Shown here in pieces: positions 55,935 through 64,000 of a stretch of DNA of 64,000 nt. The notes beneath the pieces were generated by a model. That model was not told where the DNA came from. It did no database searches and was given only the letters and a program-made list of their open reading frames with translations. The translations under genes and the position numbers were made by a program. The stretch spans positions 23,065,985 to 23,129,984 of the forward strand of contig CAIIXF020000004.1 in assembly GCA_903813345.2 (NCBI GenBank), in the 5' to 3' direction. Numbering within the stretch: the stretch's first letter is position 1; the number at the start of each line of letters is the position of its first letter. Source of the stretch: Owenia fusiformis. Taxonomy: Eukaryota > Annelida > Polychaeta > Sabellida > Oweniidae.

Positions 55935-57018
55935 AGTGTATTTTAGGTATTTTTGTGAAAATCAATAGAAACCAATGGCCTCTATTGGAATTGATGATAT
56001 CCACATGTTAAGTCAATGGAGCCCATTCAATGGCAAGTCAATTCACCCTTGCTGAACTAAATGACCTCAACCTCAGCCCATGTGGGTCCAAACGCTCAAA
56101 TATTTTCCACAGTATTATGTGACATTGTATTCTTTATGTTACACCTAAAAATGATTCATTTTGTTCATGGGGATATCACAATGGAAAGTGCACTAGACCC
56201 TTATTGTAATTGTATGATATCGTATTTGTGATTTGAATATACACTGTGATATTTGAGAAAAAGAATGTTTTGTTTTAGTTTCATTGCAATTTATAACCCT
56301 AATATTCTTCCCAGAATCCTTCCTTGTCTTCCAATTTTCTAATAACCTCAGAAGTTCCTACTTTTTTAAAAAAAATACAATTTTCCATGATCATTTTTAT
56401 GTCACCACCACAAGTGGTGACATATTGTTATGGTCTCAAACCTTTTTTGTAGACTGTGTTCAGTGGTTGGTGTTTATCATTTGGCAGTTGGTGTTTGGCA
56501 GTTGGTGTCTGTAACAAATGGCAGGTGTTGACATTTTGCATGTGAATGCCTTGTCTTATAATGTAGCCAACTGCAATGGATGTAAAACGGATACAGTTAA
56601 CTAATACATTTCTTGGCATCAATTCAAATCATATGCTAATTTTAAATGAAAATGCTTTTTTTCATGTTTTACCACTCATAAATGCCATAATATCTCGATA
56701 TCACATTCAGGAAAATATGGCTATCAACAAGTTTTGAATTCTTACAATCCTGGAAGTTGTACATGTAAGCGTACACATCTGTCAGTTCAGTTTATGTGTA
56801 AAAGTTAATCCCCTAAGCCTTAATACCTGATGCATGAAATATTATGCATGAGTTACATAATATGTACTCGTGCTATTTAGGTAAATGTTGTGCTGTTTCA
56901 CCAGATTTGACTGACATCTTTAAATAACAACAATTTGATTTGATGATCAGACAACAACAAAACATATTAAGTGGCCAAGACAAAAGAATGTTATTATGAT
57001 AGGCATTCTAGGGATTAA

Positions 57019-57335
57019 CCCTTTCACGACGTGAATATAAAAGGAAAATGTTGGCCCTGGTGACGGATAAGTAAGAGAGGTTTTTAGGGGAAACTGCAAA
57101 TAACCTATGCCCCAGGACCTATACCTAGAATTTTATCACTGAAATACAATTTTGTAGTAAGGATTATCACATTAGAACAACTTGTCAAGAATTGATGTAA
57201 AAATACTGCATAGAACTAGAGATATTGTAATTTCATTGATGTATATGAATAAAAATAATGGTGCCAAAAGGAGCCTATCGTCCTGAAAGGTATTACATAA
57301 TAGGGCTCCATATGGAGCCTATCGTCGTGAAAGGG
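57019..57335. mobile_element. piggyBac-like MITE
   Basis: 317 bp, TTAA|CCCTTTCACGACG...CGTCGTGAAAGGG|TTAA. The TTAA target duplication and CCC...GGG ends are the piggyBac signature. The matching position in the left arm of the host element (near 54865) is unoccupied ('agggattatggaatgcattc' in reverse), a natural empty site. Confidence 0.88.
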
Positions 57336-57655
57336 TTAAGGAATGCATTCAGCTTACATAATTTGAGAAATTATTGGCATACGTAATACCTATTTAAAAC
57401 AGCATTTATCGTATTCAAAAGCGTTGAGCATCATTGATTCCCAGCCCTCTGAAGATTGAAAAATAAAAATACCTGGGTGTTAATCCATGGATTATCTTTG
57501 AAAATGAGAAATATATTTTTGGATTACATGGTGTAATCTTAAAGTAAACAAAATGTTTTAAAGTGTATTGATGTTTTTTGGATGAAAAACATAAGCGAAA
57601 TTCATGAAAAAAATCCCCCGATTCATTCTACAAACAACTCGCCCTCCTTTTGAAT

Positions 57656-59379
57656 CACGACATTTCCATATATGGGACATAACATCGATGTTGCACACGG
57701 GGAGCCAATCCTCCTTGGCTTGTATTCGCGAAAGCAAATAACGGCTACCGACTATCGAGTTGCTTGTATTTTGCAGATTGTTCGTTGACTGACGGGTTGT
57801 TCGTAATTACAACTTCAAAATGACGGGTTTATTTATGAAAATTAATAGGCTAATCCGGAAACCGCCACGCCCGCCCGCCAGCCGCCGCTATTTGCACTTG
57901 CGGATACAAGCTTATTCTATAACACTTTTTTTGTTTGCATGAAAGCTTTTTTAGGAGTTCAAACTCGCATATGATGGTTCCCGCTCGCATAGGCTCTCAC
58001 AAACATCTTGCACCTCACATAGGGTTATAGATTTGAAGTCTTGTGGTATTTACATCTTGGTTTCTACAATTGAAAGTCAAAAGTCACACCAGATTTAAAA
58101 ACAAATTGCTAACAAAATCTCGAACATCTCTAGAAACCAATGTGAACGGAAAAAGTTTGTGCGAGCCATAAAGGCACTTGTTCCACCTGTGTTCTCTGTT
58201 CGATGTCATTTTTAAGCAATGCATTCACAAATACGCATGTACAGTGGGGATCATAAAGAATTGCAAAAGCTATGAAAATGACATGCTGTCGCACATGTAA
58301 TAAATTCTTACCTCAGTGTATTCAGTGCTCTATTTTCTCCGTCTGAGTAAGTCCAAATATAGTAGAATTTGTGTCCTTAATGACAAATAAGAACTTCAAA
58401 AGTTGAAGTGGATATTCACATGTTATGCCGACTCTTCAAATGTTGAGGTGATTTTGTCGCCCGATTGCGCCGGAACGGAGGATTGGCTCCCAGAATGCAA
58501 CATGACACATGCCAGCTTTCAAAATGCTGTTCCGCCATTTTGAAACCTGTCATGAGTAAATACGGTAACTGATGTTGCATTCTGGGAGTCAACCGTCCTT
58601 GGATAACAAACATGGCGATTCATGAAAACATTCATTCGATTTGGTAGGGATTTATCCATTATTTGCAGGTATGAAGCTTTGGATTCATTTATTGTGCTAC
58701 TTTAGTGAAAGGGAATTATTTTTCTACCGCTTGGGAGAGTTCGAGACACGAAACTTGGAAATTAGCTCATTGTGACAACTTGTGAACGTTGAGTTTTATT
58801 TTTGTCCCCCACTGTACATGTGTGAAAAATTAAATATAGTGCGTGTAAACTCAACAAACCGTTATGAAATTACACGGATGGCGAATGTATTCTGCTAGAC
58901 GCCATTCAATGTGCTAGAGATATCACATAAATATAAGATGTCCAATTTTGATACAAATTTAACACCATAATATATTTTTTAGTTATAGCACGTTAATCTG
59001 AGGAACAATATGCTATATGGCAGTCTGGCCAAAATAAAAAGCTGAATAAAAGATGGCAGCATTAGTTTTCATTTGTTTATTCAGCTGTAGGGAAATTATC
59101 TTATTGAATTATAAGCATCATCGCTTTCAAATGACTCGACTTTGTATAGAAAACCTCGAGGCTCGTACCCACGTAAGTGGACCATGATACCGTCTTTGAA
59201 GGGTTCAGTTTAGTCTTGCTTAAAAAACCTGGAACCCCCCCCCCCTTTATCCTTCTCTCTAGGGTCTTGTTACCACCAGTAAGTTGACACTGATATGAAT
59301 TATTCATGCTAGATGGTTATCTCTTAACACCTTTTGATCAGCCAATCAGATTATTTGTTGTTCTTAGAGCAGCACAACC
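57656..59379. other. Intergenic with scattered repeats; no gene seen
   Basis: Contains GGAGGATTGGCTCCC-type repeat ends (about 57695 and 58476-58601). No exon recognised. Confidence 0.45.
58476..58601. repeat. Inverted repeat GGAGGATTGGCTCCCAGAATGCAACAT
   Basis: The left arm 'ggaggattggctcccagaat' and right arm 'attctgggagtcaaccgtcc' are inverse copies around 60 bp. Single arms recur at about 54320 and 57700, so it is a dispersed family. Confidence 0.75.
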
Positions 59380-60098
59380 CAATGTTTATGTCGGTAAAAT
59401 ATGACCAATCAACGTTGGCCCTGCATCATTAGCTCATTATTATGCACGGTCATAAACAAGTACACTTTTCAGGGACTTTTCACGAACAAATCTTGCACGA
59501 ATTAATCATGAAAATACAAATATTTTATCAGATAAATATCAATGAGAGTTAATGTTTAGTGGATGCCAGAGCATCGATCGGATAACCAAACGTGAGAAGA
59601 TTTCAACAATAAACGTTGAAACGATTGCTGAACATGTAGGCTGAGATTCAATCACCGATCGACGACAACAATACCTGCTACATTGGACTAGGACTTCGTG
59701 CATTTTCATCGCGAAATCAGTTTTAAATCAACATTGAATCGCATGATTTAATTTATATTAATGACTTACCTTCCAATGTACATTTAATTATATGATATAT
59801 TGTAACTCTAAAGAAACACTTGATCAATTGAATTTCAAGTCGTAGATTGGAAGTTTGTTTTGTTTATGCAGCTCAACCTGATAACGTTTTGATTGGTCAA
59901 TCAGCCTGAAGTCACACGTCGTGTCCACGCGCGATCTGTCAATCAATAAGGTTTCGCGATACCCCTGATAGCGTAGGTATTATGGCACTCTCGAAACCGT
60001 TGAATATTTCATCATTATAACAGCTGAGATGTATTGGATTGTACAAGACGGTTATAATTCAAAATCAGATAAGTAAAAAATACCGACTTGGGCAAGGC
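59380..60098. repeat. AGCCTTGCC-family repeat with the empty L1 site
   Basis: Matches 17515-17811 plus 19434-19510 without the L1-like insert ('cctgataacgttttgattgg' unbroken at 59877). Ends 'accgacttgggcaaggcta' at 60098. Confidence 0.75.
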
Positions 60099-61069
60099 TA
60101 TTGCACTAAGTCTTATATTTCCATGATTTTATCTTGTTGTGTATAGAAATACTTTTCTAAACTAAAATCCTTCTCTTAACAAAGGTTTAAAAGCATAAAA
60201 TAAAAAGTATTACTAACTAAAACTCACTACAAGAAAGCATGTCTGGTGTATTGATATATCAAATAGTTCCAACATCATTAATAATTCATGATTTCCGGAT
60301 CCGTTTAGGAAGGTGGCAGCACCTGCTTAAAATCGGTGGTTACAAGACTATATATTTCCAGGTAAAGAGAGTGAAGGTGCTGGGGGGGGGGGGGGTAGGT
60401 ACAATCTTGTAGCAAGATTAGGTTCAATTTTAAAAAAATATTAAGATTATTCAATCGCCATCTACTACTGAATTGTAGATGCATGAACGCACTTGTAGGC
60501 CTGCATGCATGTCTAAAGATCTAACACTTGTCTAGTCATAAAAGAAGTCCAGAATTGCAAAATTGTTTATCTTTGCTGTTTTATCCTTCATCAAATTTGC
60601 GCAATTGAAATGCTTTTTCACTATATATTGTGTGCTAATACTGTGATTAAATAAAATGAAACACAGAATTGCATTTGGTAAATCCCCAACATATCTTAAA
60701 CTAATTCAGCGTAGATTTTCCCTATTCAACGGGCCTTTGAAGGGCGCTAATATGACAAAAAGTAAAAAACTCAAATTAACAATTCTGACTTCATTTTTTG
60801 ACTCTATATCAATCTTTCTTTGATTAAATGGTTACACATCTATAAATACTATACACTGTACTATTACATCGAAGTTACATCACTGCTTCCATCAATAAGA
60901 TGACGCCCATAACATAACATGCTACAAAACGATCAACCTCTTTTGTTCAATCAACAAGTTAACTAATTTCCACATCTAAGATTTCAACTATTTAGCTAAA
61001 AATGCGGCATAATTATGAGAAAACGGCAAAAAGTGATAAAAACGATGTTCAATATTTGTAGAATCTAAG
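60099..61069. other. Intergenic / 3' flank of gene F; no gene seen
   Basis: Contains a G-run (about 60382-60396). No polyadenylation signal is obvious close to the gene F stop. Confidence 0.45.
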
Positions 61070-63267
61070 TTAACCGTAACGTTTCTTACATCTTATAGTT
61101 AGCCCTACACCGATAACAGGTTTGGGTGAACTACACGTTTGGCCTTGTTGGAAATCAGCACATAGACACCTTGCTTTGGCAGTAGATTTAGCCGTTTGAA
61201 CATCGTCATTATCATCTACGTATATTCCAAAATCTGTTCCACCAATGATAGAGGCAGAAGGTGGTTTAAATGAAACTAGCGCTGCATCGTTATAAGGTGT
61301 GGTTGTCTGGTATTGTTGAAGACTGGAAGCAACAGACTCTACTGTACAGTCTGTGCCTTCTACAAGCACCTCGACGATAGTTTGGTCTAAAGCTTCAAGT
61401 ATGGTGCCACGTCCTTTGAATTCAATACATGCTGTTTGATCTATGGTTGTGTCTTCACGGATACCGAACATCTCCCCCAAGGTTGCAAGGTGAGTACCTC
61501 CTCTACTTACAACTCTTACAGATGATTCCTCCGATGTACTATCAACGACTACACGAACCTTAATATACCAGACCCAATACGTGGACGTGAGTCTTGGAAA
61601 CCATGCTAAAGGCCAAGAGTTTTGTACTGAAGGGCAATCCCATTGCACACGCTCACATACAGAATACTCAAATAGGGAAGCTGTATTTTGATAGAAACTA
61701 TAATGTGGGGCCGTTTCATCTGGGTTTACACAATTAGTACGAGACAAAAAACTGGAACTGCTATGATATATCGGGCCATTTGAAGTGAGTGGGGAAACTG
61801 TTGTCTCAATGACTCTCCCTCGACTTTCAGTTGGACTTAGTTGATCTACTATTATATTTACACCAGACACATTTGAACTTGATCCGCCTAGGCTTGATGC
61901 AGCACTCAATGCACCCGATGGACTGTCCATGAATAGGTATCCGTGAAACTGGGAATCACCACAAACTGTCAATATGCAATCTTCATGCGATCGTAAGCCG
62001 CGATTTCTACTCATACCTCCAGTGACAATACGTCCTGCGCTGCCACCTTGCCAAGATGTTTGATCCAATGAAATTACAGTAGGTTCTAGAGAGCTGTCCC
62101 AGGGTAATGGTGATGCTGAACTCGAGTCACTATATGTTTTTACTTTAATGAAACAGTAATTTAACTGATTGTCATCAAAGTTGAACCAGTAACGATCTGT
62201 TATGACTGCGTCACCAACAAAAAAGTCTGTGGTGTCCCGAGCCTGTGATCTCTTTTTTCTATTTGAAACTCGTCTCAAATTCCCTTCATATTCCCATCTC
62301 GCAGAGGAGGGATTAAAAGACCAAAGCTTTACATTCGTTGCGTTCTGCAGTCCTGCACCTATGACGTCAGCACTTATTGCCATGCCTACTTCCCCTTTGA
62401 TGCCAAGTTCATTTCCGGCCGTATCACTAAATGCCAAATGGAACATTCCGAATGTTTGCAATGACCCAATATCACCATCGTCATTGATGAATGTTAGATC
62501 TCCAACCATGGCATTAAGGTCTTCATTATTTCGAGGGTCTATAAAGTTTATAGCTGTTTGAACAGGACCGCTGTATTTCGTACCATCAGCTTTGTAAAAT
62601 GACTCACCAGGAATGATGACGTCAGCAAATGAACTCCCAGACGTTGAGTTAGCCAAGGAGAGAGTTGTCGTTTCTGATGATGGAATTTCAACAACAGTAG
62701 ATTTTCTCAAAAGCGGAATGTCTCTATAGAAATTACCGGAATAGTCTTTGGGTATGTTAAACACCTTAGATGTCTCAATGAAGTTATTTTTGATGAATTC
62801 TTCCTTAAAAGTGACCACGATTCTTGTCATATCAAGAGGGACGGGAAAACTAAACTCACCATTAAAACTTGTTGTTGCAATCTCTTCATCAAATAAGTAT
62901 ACCTTCCCAAATCTAAGAGGAGAACTTGTGTCAACTATATCATGAGCATATCCGCTAAAAGTGACCTTACGAACGCTAGTTATGATATTACCAGTAACAT
63001 TTGCCTGATTACACACAACACAACCACACTCCAATGTTACAACAATATCTAAAGAATAGTCAGCACATGAAATCGTTCTCATTGTTTGGCGTGTAGGGCC
63101 ACAGCAATATTCGGATTCAGTATTTGACTCTGGTCGCTGAATACACTCGTTTCTACGGCAACGGCCAACTTCATACTGCAGCGGATTGTCACCAGTCTGT
63201 GGACAGTCCTTTGGTAACGCTTTGGGATGTGATAGAGGGGATGTGTCACAGAAACTCCCTCCATCAT
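61070..63267 (-). CDS. Gene F: CILP-like C-terminal exon (partial gene)
   Basis: A large last exon, acceptor 'tgccattttag' and phase 1 as in gene E, open to TAA at 61070 (about 732 residues). It has the Cys-rich entry, the CILP core, the basic cleavage-like site 'VSNRKKRSQ' and the C-terminal region with 'ESRGRVIETTV', 'APHYSFYQ' and 'GIREDTTIDQTACIEFKG'. Intact where gene E is shifted. Upstream Ig, TSP1 and collagen exons would lie beyond 64000. The in-frame ATG at 63334 lies in the intron and is not the true start. Predicted secreted matrix protein. Confidence 0.9.
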
Positions 63268-64000
63268 CTAAAATGGCACAGACATTTACTTGATATGATG
63301 TATCATGTCCAAAACATAAACCGCCTTTTGACAAGTATTCTCTCAGAAATTGATTATCTAAATTTATTGTACATATAAAGTCAAATAAATTAGCAAGCTT
63401 TTAAAAAGTGAGATGAATCGCTTACATCGCTTATGTGAGAATTGACAAATTCAAAAATGCATTTCGAATTTAGAGCAACGAGACATTCAAGGCGTTTCTG
63501 CCTGCGATCAGGTGATAGCACCTTTCAATCAGTTTTCGTCTCAAAAACAATTTGTCTCTGTGTCAGGTTATTGATTTGTTATACTGTTTTTTGTTTCCAA
63601 AATACGTTTTGTCAAAAAGTTTGAGTTTTGAGGGATAGAGAATGCCTTTAAATGATAAACAATAAGGCTACTATTGACAAGTATTTCAAGGTGAAAGGTT
63701 TGGGTTGAAGATGAATTGTAAAGGAATTATGGACACGACTTACAGTTATGTTAGTGTAAATAGACCTATTAAAGGGCATGATAATCAATATTACCTTAAA
63801 AGGTCATTGTCGAAGGTCAAGGTCAAAATTTAGGTCATTTTCCTCATTTTCGCATTAACCACACTCCTGTTCAATATTTTGTTTTTAAAATTAGTATTAA
63901 AAGTTCATGTTATCATAATATCGCGAACATACTAGGGTCAACACGTGTCTGTTTCTCATTTCATTTTCAGAGCAGAAATTTTACGCCAGGGGGCATGATT
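63268..64000 (-). other. Intron of gene F; no exon seen
   Basis: In gene E the Ig exons lie 150 bp upstream of the equivalent acceptor, but nothing comparable occurs here to the end of the window. The intron is longer or the Ig exon is lost. Confidence 0.5.

Larger units (their letters stand above)
54544..57655. mobile_element. 3.1-kb element with long terminal inverted repeats (ATTCAAAGGAGGGC)
   Basis: The left arm (54544 to ~54880) and right arm (~57000-57655, minus a nested MITE) are inverted copies sharing 'gcgttgagcatcattgattc', 'ttggattacatggtgtaatc' and 'cataagcgaaattcatgaaa'. No coding frame is seen inside. It also contains a hairpin 'gtcaccaccacaagtggtgac' at 56401 and GGCAGTTGGTG-type minisatellite words (56465-56510). 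Confidence 0.82.

Noticed and set aside
62202-62561. 119-codon plus-strand open frame opposite gene F (and 47155-47514 opposite E)
   Set aside because: Conserved only because the CILP coding strand is conserved; no independent start context or splice signals.

Overview
This window is eukaryotic and looks like an AT-rich marine invertebrate genome. The evidence is spliced genes with GT/AG introns, collagen, TSP1, Ig and CILP extracellular-matrix modules, a Na+/K+-ATPase beta ectodomain, several non-LTR retrotransposon types, a non-autonomous LTR element and many fold-back DNA transposons. A lophotrochozoan or other non-vertebrate bilaterian fits best. The species cannot be fixed from the sequence alone.

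Left part (1-26.8 kb, plus strand): a small cluster of paralogous secreted proteins. Each has a signal peptide, a coiled coil and a C-terminal fibrinogen-like domain (motif 'PSGxYW...YCDM.TDGGGW'). All introns seen in the family are phase 1. Gene A contributes only its last exon (192-853). Copy B (2070-6689) is a dead exon 1, split by a TTAA-flanked insertion that itself carries a full-length PHD-finger LINE. Gene C (7830-14194, 4 exons) and gene G (24967-26821, 3 exons) read open across all junctions. The upstream regions of B and G are recognisably duplicated, and comparing them shows which mobile elements arrived after the duplication.

Right part (28.1-64 kb, minus strand): a tandem array of genes built on a CILP-like plan. 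Gene E (51830-45904) encodes signal peptide, coiled coil, collagen triple helix, TSP1, a Cys-rich beta-sandwich-like module, an Ig domain and a CILP C-terminal region. It carries one single-base frameshift. Gene F (63267-61070) shows only the large intact CILP exon; the rest lies beyond the window. Gene D (36612-28126) shares the collagen/TSP1/linker exons with E but then continues into four exons encoding the ectodomain of a Na+/K+-ATPase beta subunit. All seven exons join in frame to a predicted 453-residue protein. This is the most interesting object in the window: a possible exon-shuffled collagen-TSP1-ATPase-beta chimera.

Space between genes is mostly mobile DNA. It includes LINE relics in introns of C and D, an L1-like insertion with a 15-bp target duplication and polyA, and a 2.45-kb LTR element with only a zinc-knuckle ORF and a tRNA-Leu-type primer binding site. 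There are also two roughly 3.1-kb elements with long inverted repeats, piggyBac-, mariner- and Tigger-like MITEs, and several unnamed palindromic repeats. No rRNA, tRNA or CRISPR locus was seen. All exon joins are read from sequence by eye and need transcript confirmation.
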